This document shows positions 42,805-52,251 of a DNA stretch of 64,000 nt, piece by piece (the first letter of the stretch is position 1; every line of letters begins with the position of its first letter). This stretch comes from an uncultured Maribacter sp. (GTDB taxonomy: Bacteria; Bacteroidota; Bacteroidia; Flavobacteriales; Flavobacteriaceae), in NCBI GenBank assembly GCA_947498505.1, contig CANMKG010000010.1, positions 44,552 to 108,551 of the forward strand. The letters are read 5' to 3'. Made by a program: the position numbers and the translations under genes. Below the pieces are notes generated by a model. The model did not search any database, was not told the DNA's origin, and worked only from the letters and a program-made list of their open reading frames with translations.

Positions 42805-45435
42805 TTATTTTAAACTTGCTAAACTTTTTTCAAGTGTTTCAATTTTAGCCTCCGCATCTGCTTGTTTTTTGCGCTCAATAGCAATTACCTTTTCTGGCGC
42901 ATTATTTACAAAACGTTCGTTGGACAACTTTTTCTCAACCGACGTTAAAAAGCCTTTTGTATATTTTAATTCTTCTTGAATTTTTACTTTTTCAGCCTCA
43001 ACATCAATTGCGCCTTCCATAGGAATAAAATACTCGTTAGACTTTACTCTAAAAGTAAGTGCTCCTTCAACGGCAGAATCAACATATGAAATACCAGATA
43101 CATTGGTTAACTTACGAATAACCACATCCCAATTTTCGCCTACTTTTTCAGTATTTAAAACCGAAAGTTCCAAAGCTTCTTTCATTGGAATATTTTTTTC
43201 TTTTCGGATCGTACGAATACCTGAAATTACCTCAGCAGCAAAATCATATTCCGAAATTAAGTGTTCGTCAACTTTTTGTTCTTTTGGCCATTGCGCAACA
43301 ACTAATGCTTGCTCTGAAGAACGCTCAGCAATATGCTGCCAAACTTCTTCGGTTAAAAATGGCATAAACGGATGCAATAATTTTAAATTTTGCTCCAATA
43401 AATGAATCACTTCATTAAAAGTAGTTTCATCTATTGGCTGTTGGTATGCTGGTTTTATAATTTCTAAAAGCGAAGAACTGTAGTCATCCCAAACTAATTT
43501 ATAAATAACCATTAACGCATCGGAAATTCGATACTTGCTAAAATGGTCTTCGATTTCAACTAAAGCACGATTAAACTTAGCAGTATACCATGCTATTCCT
43601 AATTTTGAAGCTTCGGGTTGTGGTAAGTTTGCTACCTCCCATCCTTTTACTAATCGGAAACCATTCCATATTTTATTGGCAAAATTCTTCCCCTGTTGAC
43701 ACAACGCTTCGTCAAACATTAAATCGTTACCAGCAGCAGAACTTAATAACAACCCAACACGAACACCATCGGCACCAAATTCTTCGATAAGTTTTAAAGC
43801 GTCTGGTGAATTACCCAATTGCTTAGACATTTTACGACGTTGTTTATCGCGAACTAATCCTGTAAAATATACATTTTTAAATGGTTGCTCACCTCTATAT
43901 TCATATCCAGAAACAATCATACGAGCTACCCAGAAAAAAATGATATCTGGACCCGTAACTAAATCATTTGTTGGGTAATAATATTTTATTTCTTCATTTT
44001 CTGGCTCTAAAATACCCCCAAACACACTCATAGGCCATAACCAAGAAGAAAACCACGTATCTAAAACATCTTCATCTTGTTTTAAATCTGATGTTGTTAA
44101 GGCGCTGTTTCCAGATTTTAACTGTGCTAAAATCAATGCCTCTGCTTTAGTTTCTGCTACTACAAAATCGTTTTGACCATCACCAAAATAAAATGCTGGT
44201 ATTTGTTGTCCCCACCAAAGCTGACGTGAAATATTCCAATCACGTACATTCTCCATCCAATGACGATATGTATTTTCAAATTTCTTTGGAAATAGTTTAA
44301 CATCACCTGTTTTCATAACCGCATCCAATGCAGGTTTTGCTAAATCTTCCATTTTTAAAAACCACTGATCAGATAATCTAGGCTCTATTACTGCTTTTGT
44401 ACGCTCAGAAGTACCTACTTTATTTAAATGTTGTTCGGTTTTTATAAGGTATCCTTTTTCTTCTAATTCCTTTGAAATTTCTTTACGTACTACAAAACGG
44501 TCTTTACCTTGATAATGCAATCCAAAACTATTAAGTGTTGCATCTTCGTTAAAAATATCAATGGTTTCTAATTTATGCTTCTCACCTAAATCTTTATCAT
44601 TAATATCATGTGCAGGTGTTACTTTTAAACAACCCGTACCAAATTCCATATCCACATATTCATCTTGAATAATTGGAATAACACGATTACAAAGTGGTAC
44701 AATTACCTTTTTGCCTTTTAAATGAGTAAAACGCTCGTCATCTGGGTGAATACAAATTGCAGTATCTCCTAAAATAGTTTCTGGTCTTGTAGTTGCAATG
44801 GTAATTTTTTCGTCGGAACCTTCTATTTGATATGATAGATAATATAAAAGACCTTGTTTTTCTTCATATACAACCTCTTCATCAGAAAGAGTTGTTTTAG
44901 CTTCAGGATCCCAATTTACCATTCTATGGCCTCTGTAAATCAAACCTTTATTGAATAAATCAACAAAAACTTTAATCACAGAAGCTGACATATCGTCATC
45001 CATGGTAAATTTTGTTCTGTCCCAATCACATGAACAGCCCAGTTTTTTTAACTGCTCAAGAATTACTCCTCCATATTCATCTTTCCAATCTAAAGCATGC
45101 TTAAGAAACTCCTCTCTGGTTAAATCAGACTTATTAATACCTTCATCCTTTAACTTAGCAACTACCTTTGCTTCTGTAGCGATAGATGCGTGATCCGTTC
45201 CAGGAACCCAGCAAGCATTTTTTCCCATTAAACGGGCCCTACGTATTAATACATCTTGGATAGTATTATTTAACATATGCCCCATATGCAGCACTCCTGT
45301 TACGTTTGGTGGTGGAATAACTATAGTATATGGCTCTCTACTATCAGGCGTTGAATGAAAATAATTGTGCTTCATCCAATACTCATACCATTGGCTCTCT
45401 ACATTTTGAGACTCATATTTTGATGCTATATTCAT
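42805..45435 (-). CDS. valS: Valyl-tRNA synthetase
   Basis: An 876-residue class I aminoacyl-tRNA synthetase. The HIGH motif is in [15 protein letters not shown] (residues 41-55), the KMSKS loop in [11 protein letters not shown], the editing-domain marks in [20 protein letters not shown] and the C-terminal coiled coil in [18 protein letters not shown] that grips tRNA. It is a single, intact copy. The following gene (FAH family) is 14 bp away in the same direction. No T-box or leader is visible upstream. Confidence 0.97.
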   Translation of the reverse strand: MNIASKYESQNVESQWYEYWMKHNYFHSTPDSREPYTIVIPPPNVTGVLHMGHMLNNTIQDVLIRRARLMGKNACWVPGTDHASIATEAKVVAKLKDEGINKSDLTREEFLKHALDWKDEYGGVILEQLKKLGCSCDWDRTKFTMDDDMSASVIKVFVDLFNKGLIYRGHRMVNWDPEAKTTLSDEEVVYEEKQGLLYYLSYQIEGSDEKITIATTRPETILGDTAICIHPDDERFTHLKGKKVIVPLCNRVIPIIQDEYVDMEFGTGCLKVTPAHDINDKDLGEKHKLETIDIFNEDATLNSFGLHYQGKDRFVVRKEISKELEEKGYLIKTEQHLNKVGTSERTKAVIEPRLSDQWFLKMEDLAKPALDAVMKTGDVKLFPKKFENTYRHWMENVRDWNISRQLWWGQQIPAFYFGDGQNDFVVAETKAEALILAQLKSGNSALTTSDLKQDEDVLDTWFSSWLWPMSVFGGILEPENEEIKYYYPTNDLVTGPDIIFFWVARMIVSGYEYRGEQPFKNVYFTGLVRDKQRRKMSKQLGNSPDALKLIEEFGADGVRVGLLLSSAAGNDLMFDEALCQQGKNFANKIWNGFRLVKGWEVANLPQPEASKLGIAWYTAKFNRALVEIEDHFSKYRISDALMVIYKLVWDDYSSSLLEIIKPAYQQPIDETTFNEVIHLLEQNLKLLHPFMPFLTEEVWQHIAERSSEQALVVAQWPKEQKVDEHLISEYDFAAEVISGIRTIRKEKNIPMKEALELSVLNTEKVGENWDVVIRKLTNVSGISYVDSAVEGALTFRVKSNEYFIPMEGAIDVEAEKVKIQEELKYTKGFLTSVEKKLSNERFVNNAPEKVIAIERKKQADAEAKIETLEKSLASLK

Positions 45436-45582
45436 TATTTTGGAACAATTTTTGATTCTTAGCTTACGGGTTTAAAAAAATGAATCGCAGAAGATATGTT
45501 AATTTTTATCTTTCGCCCATTTTTTCTCCCAAAATTAAATACGAAACAAAAATAAGTAACGTTAGAGTATAACAAAAGAATT

Positions 45583-45613
45583 TTGGACGTTCATCTCAAA
45601 AGATTTACATTTG
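45583..45613 (+). promoter_or_regulatory. Complete promoter of the DUF1573 gene
   Basis: TTG at 45583-45585, a spacer of 20 bp and TACATTTG at 45606-45613 match the Bacteroidota -33/-7 promoter. The start of transcription should be near 45618, so the ATG at 45634 has a leader of about 16 bases. This is the clearest two-part promoter in the window. Confidence 0.65.
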
Positions 45614-45633
45614 GAATTCACCCAAAACAAAAC

Positions 45634-46029
45634 ATGATGAAAAAATTAGTACTTGTATTATTTGTTGGTTTACTAGGACTAAGCCTTACAGCACAGGAAA
45701 CTGGAGCAAAAATTGAATTTAAGACAGAAACTGTTGATTACGGTCAAATCGAAAAAGGTTCAGATGGTATTCGTGTGTTTGAGTTTACAAATACAGGAAG
45801 CGCTCCGCTTATTATATCAAAAGTAAGTTCTAGCTGTGGGTGCACTATTCCTAAAAAACCGGAAGAGCCAATTTTACCAGGAAAAACTGGTGAAATTCAG
45901 GTAAAGTATGATACAAAAAGAGTTGGTCCTATTAGAAAAGCAATTACAGTAATTTCTAATGCTGATACACCAACTAAAGTTCTTAAAATTAAAGGTGAAA
46001 TTAAAGACCCAACCGCGGGAACAAAGTAG
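45634..46029 (+). CDS. DUF1573 exported beta-sandwich protein
   Basis: 131 residues from the ATG at 45634; the second ATG at 45637 is equally possible. The signal peptide is MMKKLVLVLFVGLLGLSLTAQ. The mature domain has the DUF1573 pattern, an immunoglobulin-like (ASPM/Hydin type) fold: VDYGQIEKGSDGIRVFEFTN, then SSCGCTIPKKPEEPILPGKT with the SSCGC motif, and VISNADTPTKVLKIKGE. These proteins are exported and of unknown role. It ends before a terminator. Confidence 0.9.
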   Translation: MMKKLVLVLFVGLLGLSLTAQETGAKIEFKTETVDYGQIEKGSDGIRVFEFTNTGSAPLIISKVSSSCGCTIPKKPEEPILPGKTGEIQVKYDTKRVGPIRKAITVISNADTPTKVLKIKGEIKDPTAGTK

Positions 46030-46053
46030 TTTTTATACCTTAATGAAAAAATT

Positions 46054-46088
46054 AAAGTCCTGACAATTAATTGCTAGGACTTTTTTTA
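46054..46088 (+). terminator. Terminator of the DUF1573 gene
   Basis: AAAGTCCT (46054-46061) and AGGACTTT (46075-46082) pair around a loop of 13 bases, followed by T's. It overlaps the end of the convergent aspartyl protease gene (stop at 46086-46088) and may serve it only poorly because of the lack of T's on its side. Confidence 0.85.
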
Positions 46089-47456
46089 TTTGAACAAATC
46101 TTTTAAATGCATTGTAAACATTAGCTCACTGCTATATCGGTGTATTTGCACTCTAACCTTTCTACCTTCTTTTTGGTTAAGCATGTGCATAATTTCTTGA
46201 AGTTTATAGGTATGCACACTTTTTCCGTTTACAGATAAAATAATATCGCCTTTTCGTAAACCAGCGGATTCGGCAGGACTCCCTGCCCTAATTGCAGAAA
46301 CTACAATTTCTGGAACAACACTTAATCTCGTATTATTTTCAAACAGTAGTTGCACATTACCAAAACTTTCTTTAGAGTCACTGCTTAAAACAACATTAAC
46401 ACTTTTATTTGCAGCTAAACTCTCGGCAACATAGCGTATTCCATTATGTTGTAATTCTATTCCGCTTAAGTTATACTGAAAAGGTTTAGAAAAATTTTTG
46501 TTTTTTCTAAATGAAATCTTATTCCCTCGGTAATCAAAAACAATATTAAATCTGTATAGCATTTCTCCACCTAAACTACCATTTCTACCTGAAACTATTT
46601 TATTTGAAAAAGCTTCTAAATCAGGGAAAGCAGTTTTTGCGTCAAAAAAAGAAAATCTACCTATAGATATTCGCTTAATTTTAGTACGTTTTCCATAAAT
46701 CTCACCACTAAGTCCATTACCTAAAAAATCATCATAATTTTTATCCGGAAGCTCTAAAAGCCCATTCTTTAAAAGCCATACAGCATCACTACTTCCTGTA
46801 TCAATTAACATTTTAACTGGAACGTCAGGTTCATTCTCTACCAAAACATTTGCCTCTACGAATGACCTTCTTCCTTTAACCACTAATGGTAAAACTTCTA
46901 CATTTTTATTTTTCTTGTACACATATCTTTCTGGGTCGTGAAATTTTATGACTTTAGAAGCATAATTAATATCTACAATAAAATCTCTAAATAAATCAAA
47001 CCCTATAATACCGTGAATGGGCACCCCTAAACTAGGAGAAAAGTTCATTGATTTATCCATTACAACGTACAATTCTTGGTTCCAATTTCTAACATCACCA
47101 AAAGAAAAAATATTCCCCCGTGATTTTAATGCTTTTATTGGCTCCCCGTTACCCAAACCTTTAATGGTTATTTCCGAAACATTATTTACTTGAATAGAAT
47201 CATTGTCTGTTAGATTAAAAAGGATGGGCTTACTAACTCCAGAATCCAATATAAATGAAAGTTTTGCCCCATTAACCTCCATTGGTATAACAATGAGGTT
47301 ATTAATTAGCTGAAATTTTACTTTTTGAAGCTTCTTAAAATTGTACAAATTAAAACCCCGTTCCTGCCCAAAACAACTGACACAAACAAAAACAAAAATG
47401 ATATAGGAAAATAACCGTTTCAAAACACTTTTTAAAATTGTATACTCCTTAAACAT
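46086..47456 (-). CDS. Exported two-lobe aspartyl protease with PDZ domain
   Basis: 456 residues. An N-terminal hydrophobic segment (LFSYIIFVFVCVSCFGQ) exports the protein. Two retropepsin-like halves follow, with LSFILDSGVSKP near residue 67 and MLIDTGSSDAVW near residue 217 as the two Asp-[ST]-Gly active-site loops (DSG and DTG). A PDZ domain closes the protein, residues 370-445 (RAGSPAESAGLRKGDIILSV). This mix of a tandem aspartyl protease and PDZ is known in Bacteroidota. It would work in the periplasm on unknown substrates. Confidence 0.85.
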   Translation of the reverse strand: MFKEYTILKSVLKRLFSYIIFVFVCVSCFGQERGFNLYNFKKLQKVKFQLINNLIVIPMEVNGAKLSFILDSGVSKPILFNLTDNDSIQVNNVSEITIKGLGNGEPIKALKSRGNIFSFGDVRNWNQELYVVMDKSMNFSPSLGVPIHGIIGFDLFRDFIVDINYASKVIKFHDPERYVYKKNKNVEVLPLVVKGRRSFVEANVLVENEPDVPVKMLIDTGSSDAVWLLKNGLLELPDKNYDDFLGNGLSGEIYGKRTKIKRISIGRFSFFDAKTAFPDLEAFSNKIVSGRNGSLGGEMLYRFNIVFDYRGNKISFRKNKNFSKPFQYNLSGIELQHNGIRYVAESLAANKSVNVVLSSDSKESFGNVQLLFENNTRLSVVPEIVVSAIRAGSPAESAGLRKGDIILSVNGKSVHTYKLQEIMHMLNQKEGRKVRVQIHRYSSELMFTMHLKDLFK

Positions 47457-47571
47457 AGCGAAAATCCTACAAAAAACCTAGACTTTTAACATTCTGACTA
47501 ATTATAAATTAAAGCCCTAATAATTGTTATATCCGCAATGATTCCTCATTTTTGTGTAAAATTTTTAATGT

Positions 47572-48762
47572 ATGCCACTAATATCTAAAAAAGGCCAGTT
47601 AATGCCGGAGTCACCAATACGTAAGTTGGTGCCATATGCTGAGGAGGCTAAAAAAAGAGGTATAAAGGTTATTCATCTAAACATAGGTCAACCCGATATA
47701 AAAACTCCACAAGTTGCTCTAGATGCTGTAAAAAACAATGACTTGGACATTATTGCTTACAGTAGAACGGAAGGGTCTGAAATATATAGAGAAAAAATAG
47801 CAGGTTATTATGCTAAACATGAAATTAATGTTACTGCCAAAGACATTGTTGTAACTACTGGCGGTTCAGAAGCTCTTTCTTTTGCTATTGGAACCATTAC
47901 AGATATAGGTGATGAAATTATTATTCCAGAGCCTTTTTATGCTAATTACAATGGTTTTGCTGTTGCTTCTGGAGTAAAAGTCATTCCGGTAGTTTCTAAA
48001 ATAGAAAATAATTTTGCCCTCCCAGCAATTGAAGATTTTGAACTTCTTATAACTCCTAAAACAAAGGCGATTCTTATTTGTAATCCAAACAATCCAACTG
48101 GGTATTTGTATAGTAAAGATGAGATTAAAAAACTTGCACAAATTGTAAAAAAGCATAATTTGTTTTTAATCGCCGATGAAGTTTACAGAGAGTTTGTTTA
48201 TGATGGAAAAGAGCACTACTCCATTCTTCAAGAATTAGACCTTAAAGAAAATGCGATTGTTATAGATTCTGTTTCAAAAAGATATAGCATGTGTGGCGCT
48301 CGAATCGGATTTGTCATATCAAAAAACAAGGATGTTATCTCCACCACGTTAAAATTTGGACAAGCAAGGTTGTCTCCTCCTACTTACGCTCAAATTGCCA
48401 GTGAAGCTGCCTTAGATACTCCTCAAAGCTATTTTGATGAAGTTATTGAGGAATACGTAGGGAGAAGAAATTTTCTAGTTGAAGAATTGGAACAAATTGA
48501 AGGTGTAAAGGTTGCAAAACCGCAAGGTGCCTTTTACTGTATTGCAGAACTACCAATAAAAAATGCTGATAAATTTGCACAATGGCTGCTTGAAAAATTT
48601 AATGTGGATGGCGAAACCGTTATGATTGCTCCCGCTGGAGGGTTTTATGCTACAAGTGAATTAGGATTAAATCAGGTTAGAATTGCGTATGTTCTCCAAC
48701 AAGAAAGTTTAAAAAAAGCTGTACATATTTTAAAAGAAGCTTTAAAAAGTTACAAGGATTAA
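47572..48762 (+). CDS. PLP-dependent class I aminotransferase
   Basis: A 396-residue fold-type I aminotransferase of the aspartate/aromatic type. VTTGGSEALSFAIGTI, CNPNNPTGYLYSKDE, IADEVYREFVYDG and SVSKRYSMCGARIGF (Schiff-base lysine at about residue 239) are in the normal order. It probably transaminates aspartate or aromatic amino acids; substrate is not fixed. It ends with a one-base overlap (TAATG) with murB, so both are translated from one mRNA. Confidence 0.93.
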   Translation: MPLISKKGQLMPESPIRKLVPYAEEAKKRGIKVIHLNIGQPDIKTPQVALDAVKNNDLDIIAYSRTEGSEIYREKIAGYYAKHEINVTAKDIVVTTGGSEALSFAIGTITDIGDEIIIPEPFYANYNGFAVASGVKVIPVVSKIENNFALPAIEDFELLITPKTKAILICNPNNPTGYLYSKDEIKKLAQIVKKHNLFLIADEVYREFVYDGKEHYSILQELDLKENAIVIDSVSKRYSMCGARIGFVISKNKDVISTTLKFGQARLSPPTYAQIASEAALDTPQSYFDEVIEEYVGRRNFLVEELEQIEGVKVAKPQGAFYCIAELPIKNADKFAQWLLEKFNVDGETVMIAPAGGFYATSELGLNQVRIAYVLQQESLKKAVHILKEALKSYKD

Positions 48763-49778
48763 TGCAAATTAAAAATAACGTTTCTCTTAAATCTTATAAT
48801 ACCTTTGGTATTGATGTTAATGCTAAATTTCTATGTGAAGTATCAAGTATTAACGATTTAAAAAAAGCCCTCTTATTAGAAAATTATCCCTCAAAATTTA
48901 TAATTAGCGGCGGAAGCAACATGTTGCTCACTAAAGAGATAGACGCTTTAGTAATACATATTAATCTAAAAGGAATTACTATAATTTCGGAAGACAAAGA
49001 TTATGTAACCTTAAAGGTTATGGCAGGTGAAAATTGGCATGACATGATTATATGGACTCTAAATCAAGGTTATGGTGGTCTAGAAAACATGTCTTTAATT
49101 CCTGGGAATTCTGGTACAGCTCCAATTCAAAACATAGGTGCATACGGTGTTGAGCTAAAAGATAATTTTATTTCCTGTGAAGCAATGAACATTGCTAATC
49201 AAACCTTAAAGGTATTTAGTAAGCAAGAATGTAATTTTGGTTATCGTGACTCTTATTTTAAAAATGAAGGAAAAGGCAAATTTATTATTACGTCTATTAC
49301 CTTAAGACTTACAAAAAACAATCATAATATAAATACCAGCTACGGATCTATTCAAGAAGAATTAGATAAAAAAGGAATTGAAAATCCTACTCCAAAAAAT
49401 GTTTCGGATGCCGTAATTGCCATTAGAGAAAGTAAACTACCCAATCCAAAAATATTAGGAAATAGTGGTAGTTTTTTTAAAAACCCTGTGTTAACTAAAC
49501 CTGCATTCGATGCTTTTATAGAAGCAAATGAGAATGCTCCTTTTTATAAAATTTCTGAAAATGAATACAAAGTACCAGCTGGATGGCTTATAGAACAATG
49601 TGGGTATAAAGGAAAACGCTTTAACGATGCAGGAGTACATAAAAAACAAGCGCTAGTACTTGTTAATTATGGGAATGCTACAGGACAGGAAATATTAAAT
49701 TTAGCGCATTCCATTATTAATGATGTAAATAAAAAATTTGAAATAGAAATAACCCCAGAAGTAAATATTATAAAATAA
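48762..49778 (+). CDS. murB: UDP-N-acetylenolpyruvoylglucosamine reductase
   Basis: A 338-residue FAD enzyme that reduces the enolpyruvyl group to give UDP-MurNAc in peptidoglycan synthesis. The FAD domain holds FIISGGSNMLLT, NMSLIPGNSGTAPIQNIGAYGVE and the C-terminal domain shows GNSGSFFKNP (catalytic serine region) and GWLIEQCGYKGKRFNDAGVH. Length and domain order are those of the E. coli type. It is coupled to the aminotransferase gene by TAATG. Confidence 0.96.
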   Translation: MQIKNNVSLKSYNTFGIDVNAKFLCEVSSINDLKKALLLENYPSKFIISGGSNMLLTKEIDALVIHINLKGITIISEDKDYVTLKVMAGENWHDMIIWTLNQGYGGLENMSLIPGNSGTAPIQNIGAYGVELKDNFISCEAMNIANQTLKVFSKQECNFGYRDSYFKNEGKGKFIITSITLRLTKNNHNINTSYGSIQEELDKKGIENPTPKNVSDAVIAIRESKLPNPKILGNSGSFFKNPVLTKPAFDAFIEANENAPFYKISENEYKVPAGWLIEQCGYKGKRFNDAGVHKKQALVLVNYGNATGQEILNLAHSIINDVNKKFEIEITPEVNIIK

Positions 49779-49806
49779 CCCCCACCGAAAAATCAGTAGG
49801 GGTTAT
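49775..49806 (+). terminator. Hairpin at the end of murB
   Basis: ATAACCCC (49775-49782) and GGGGTTAT (49799-49806) form an 8-bp stem that includes the murB stop codon. It has no T-run, so it may be a Rho-type or protective 3' end rather than a standard terminator. Confidence 0.5.
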
Positions 49807-49983
49807 ACCAAACCAACCAAAAAACTAAATGCGCAATAACCAGTTGCACATTTATTTTATCAATTTTAATTATATAGCAAGGCTATAACAATCAAATTAA
49901 TAAATTAGCGTTTAAAGCATATACGAAGCAAAGCCATAAAATGGATGCTTTGATATCTAATTTAGTTTGAGCACTACTAATTA

Positions 49984-50517
49984 ATGAGCGTACTTCTTGA
50001 AAAACACATTGTAGAATTACTACATGAACGTAATGACAAAGCCATATCGTTATTATATGAACATTATGGCGATACACTTTTTGGGGTTGCCTTAAAAGTG
50101 GTTAGAGACGAAGAACTTGCGCAAGACGTTCTGCAAGAGAGTTTTGTGAAAATTTGGAAAAAATCTGATTCGTATGACTCAAGCAAAGCCAAATTATTTA
50201 CGTGGTTATTCAGAATTACTCGAAACACCGCAATAGATAAACTCCGAAGTGTAAACACAAAAACAACCAAAGAAATCCAAATGGATGTTTCTGACGTATA
50301 TACGTTAGGTGTTAATAGTACGCGTCCAGAATTTATGGATGTAAAAGAAAACCTTGAAAAAATAGAGAACAAGTATCAAATTGTACTTGAAGCTTTGTTT
50401 TTTGAAGGAATGACACAACAAGAAGCTAGTGATGAACTAAATATTCCGTTGGGCACCATAAAATCAAGATTAAAAATTGGTTTGCGTGAACTAAAGAAAA
50501 TTTACGATCCCGATTAG
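49984..50517 (+). CDS. ECF RNA polymerase sigma factor
   Basis: A 177-residue sigma70-family factor with only regions 2 and 4. Region 2 (residues 20-90) includes ELAQDVLQESFVKIWKK and FTWLFRITRNTAIDKLRS; region 4 (115-175) has LFFEGMTQQEASDELNIP and IKSRLKIGLRELKK. ECF factors answer envelope or other outer signals. The next gene, an anti-sigma membrane protein, starts 33 bp later, forming the usual pair. Confidence 0.95.
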   Translation: MSVLLEKHIVELLHERNDKAISLLYEHYGDTLFGVALKVVRDEELAQDVLQESFVKIWKKSDSYDSSKAKLFTWLFRITRNTAIDKLRSVNTKTTKEIQMDVSDVYTLGVNSTRPEFMDVKENLEKIENKYQIVLEALFFEGMTQQEASDELNIPLGTIKSRLKIGLRELKKIYDPD

Positions 50518-50550
50518 TAATCTAACCAATTGTCGCTAAATCTAATTGTA

Positions 50551-51309
50551 ATGAAAGAAAAAATTAAAATATTCTTAGACTCGGACCTACTAGAAAAGTA
50601 TCTTTTAGATACTACTACCGATGAAGAAACGCTTAGAGTGGAAAGGTACATTGCTATGTATCCAGAAGTACGTGAAGTATATAACGAACTTCAAGACAAT
50701 CTTGAAAGCTTCGCTAAAATGTACGCCGTAAAAACACCTGAGGGTCTTAAAAATAAAATTACTACACGTATTAAAACGGAACGTGCAGGTAGAAAAAAGT
50801 TTACTAAATACCTTGTTGCTGCTAGTTTTGCTGCATTACTTTTTGCAGGTGTGGCTTCTTTTTTCTGGAATCAAAACCAGTCTTTACAACAAGAAAACAC
50901 TATTGTTAACAATAAGATTAAAACATTAGAAGCTGATATGAGACAGCAGTTAGAAGATGTTCGTAATCAATTTATTGTATTAAACAACCCGCAAACAAGA
51001 CGATTAAGCGTTAGAGGAAATAAAAAAGCGAAAGAATTAAAAGCTGTAGCCTATATTAACCCTGTTAAAAAATTGTCTTACATTAATGTGAGTAAACTAC
51101 CAAACCTTCCTGAAAATCAATGTTTTCAGATGTGGGCCGAGGTAAACGGAGAAATGATAAATTTAGGAATTATTGAAGAAGCTTCTGATAAAGAAAAGCT
51201 TTTAGCATTACCCTATTCCAATAATGCTGTAAGCTATATTACTATTGAACCTAAAGGAGGCAATTTAAGTCCGACATTAGATAATAAAGTGGCTAATATT
51301 AAATACTAA
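50551..51309 (+). CDS. RskA-like anti-sigma factor
   Basis: 252 residues from the ATG at 50551; the TTG-opened frame from 50530 is less likely. The N-terminus MKEKIKIFLDSDLLEKYLLD and following helices form a small anti-sigma domain (to about residue 60). One membrane span, near residues 88-106 (YLVAASFAALLFAGVASFF), is followed by a coiled coil and a RskA-like C-terminal domain (AVAYINPVKKLSYINVSKLP to NLSPTLD). It probably holds the sigma factor encoded just upstream at the membrane. A zinc-binding HxxxCxxC is absent. Confidence 0.88.
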   Translation: MKEKIKIFLDSDLLEKYLLDTTTDEETLRVERYIAMYPEVREVYNELQDNLESFAKMYAVKTPEGLKNKITTRIKTERAGRKKFTKYLVAASFAALLFAGVASFFWNQNQSLQQENTIVNNKIKTLEADMRQQLEDVRNQFIVLNNPQTRRLSVRGNKKAKELKAVAYINPVKKLSYINVSKLPNLPENQCFQMWAEVNGEMINLGIIEEASDKEKLLALPYSNNAVSYITIEPKGGNLSPTLDNKVANIKY

Positions 51310-51330
51310 TCCTTTTACATATAAGTATAG

Positions 51331-51359
51331 TAAAGCCCCATTTAGGGGCTTTATTTTTT
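51331..51359 (+). terminator. Terminator of the sigma/anti-sigma operon
   Basis: TAAAGCCCC (51331-51339) and GGGGCTTTA (51345-51353) form a perfect stem with loop ATTTA, followed by T's (to 51359). It stops the transcript of the anti-sigma gene and directly abuts the -7 box of the next gene at 51361. Confidence 0.9.
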
Positions 51360-51360
51360 A

Positions 51361-51368
51361 TATCTTTG
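51361..51368 (+). promoter_or_regulatory. -7 box of the small Cys-rich gene
   Basis: TATCTTTG matches TAnnTTTG and lies 2 bp after the terminator. The transcript would start near 51373 and have a leader of about 12 bases. A TTG at -33 was not found. Confidence 0.5.
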
Positions 51369-51384
51369 TAGAAAATTAGTGAGA

Positions 51385-51594
51385 ATGAAACTTATCATTT
51401 TAACCATAGGTCTTTTAGCTCTGGCAATAGCAGGGATTGCAATAAAAATATGGTCTAAAAAGGATGGAAAATTTGCAGGAACCTGCGCCAGTCAAAGTCC
51501 ATTTTTAAATGAGGAAGGTGTTGCATGCGGCATGTGTGGAAAAATGCCTGACGAACAAGACTGTAGAAAAGACGAAATTTCTACTGCCAAATAG
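51385..51594 (+). CDS. Small membrane-anchored cysteine-rich protein
   Basis: 69 residues from the ATG at 51385 (a GTG lies two codons earlier). One N-terminal span (IILTIGLLALAIAGIAIKIW) is followed by a soluble tail containing four cysteines: GTCASQSPFLNEEGVACGMC and KMPDEQDCRK. The CGMC pair is a CxxC motif that could bind a metal or be redox active. I do not know a function. The gene lies between two sigma factor genes and ends 20 bp before the second. Confidence 0.65.
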   Translation: MKLIILTIGLLALAIAGIAIKIWSKKDGKFAGTCASQSPFLNEEGVACGMCGKMPDEQDCRKDEISTAK

Positions 51595-51614
51595 CCTATT
51601 ATCATCCCTCTGGT

Positions 51615-52166
51615 TTGGAAAAAAAAGAAGATGTAACCCTAATTATTCAAAAAGCAAAACTGGGAAGCCAAATTGCTTTCAGCAAATTATTGGATACTTT
51701 TTGGAGTGAAGTATATGGTTTTCAATTAAAACGAACCGAAAACGAAAATGACGCGGAAGATATTACGGTTCAAACATTTTCTAAAGCTTTTGATAAAATA
51801 AAAACCTATGATGAATCTTTTAAATTTAGTACATGGTTAATCACCATTTCTAAAAATATTCATATTGATTTAATTCGGAAGCGTAAAAAAAGTATTTTCC
51901 AGTCTAATAATAATGATGACATCGTAAAGGTTTTAGACGACACTCCTTCTGCGGAGGATAAACTAATTACGGAGCAAAACCTCGCATCTCTACTTCAAAA
52001 TATTAAAAAGTTAAAGCCCAATTACCAAGAAGTAATAAATCTAAGGTATTTTCATGAATTAAGTTATGCAGCTATTGCTGAACAACTTAATGAGCCTATA
52101 AACAATGTAAAGGTAAAACTACTTAGGGCTAAAAAATTACTGGCCGAGGTCATTAAAAAAAAATAA
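51615..52166 (+). CDS. Second ECF-type RNA polymerase sigma factor
   Basis: 183 residues from a TTG at 51615; no ATG or GTG in frame was seen further upstream. Region 2 includes NDAEDITVQTFSKAFDKIKT and FKFSTWLITISKNIHIDLIR, and region 4 ends in NYQEVINLRYFHELSYAAIA followed by KLLRAKKLLAEVIKK. It has no adjacent anti-sigma gene, unlike the sigma factor at 49984. The promoters it would read cannot be told from sequence. Confidence 0.92.
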   Translation: MEKKEDVTLIIQKAKLGSQIAFSKLLDTFWSEVYGFQLKRTENENDAEDITVQTFSKAFDKIKTYDESFKFSTWLITISKNIHIDLIRKRKKSIFQSNNNDDIVKVLDDTPSAEDKLITEQNLASLLQNIKKLKPNYQEVINLRYFHELSYAAIAEQLNEPINNVKVKLLRAKKLLAEVIKKK

Positions 52167-52228
52167 CAAAGACTTTAATATTTTAATTATTCAACAAAAT
52201 TACAATTAAGGGTACTTTTTTAAGTTCG

Positions 52229-52236
52229 TATATTTG
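52229..52236 (+). promoter_or_regulatory. lipA promoter -7 box
   Basis: TATATTTG matches TAnnTTTG exactly. It includes the TTG at 52234, so a longer lipA frame from that point cannot be the true gene. Transcription would start near 52241, 11 bases before the ATG at 52252. Confidence 0.6.
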
Positions 52237-52251
52237 TTACAAATTAGCATA

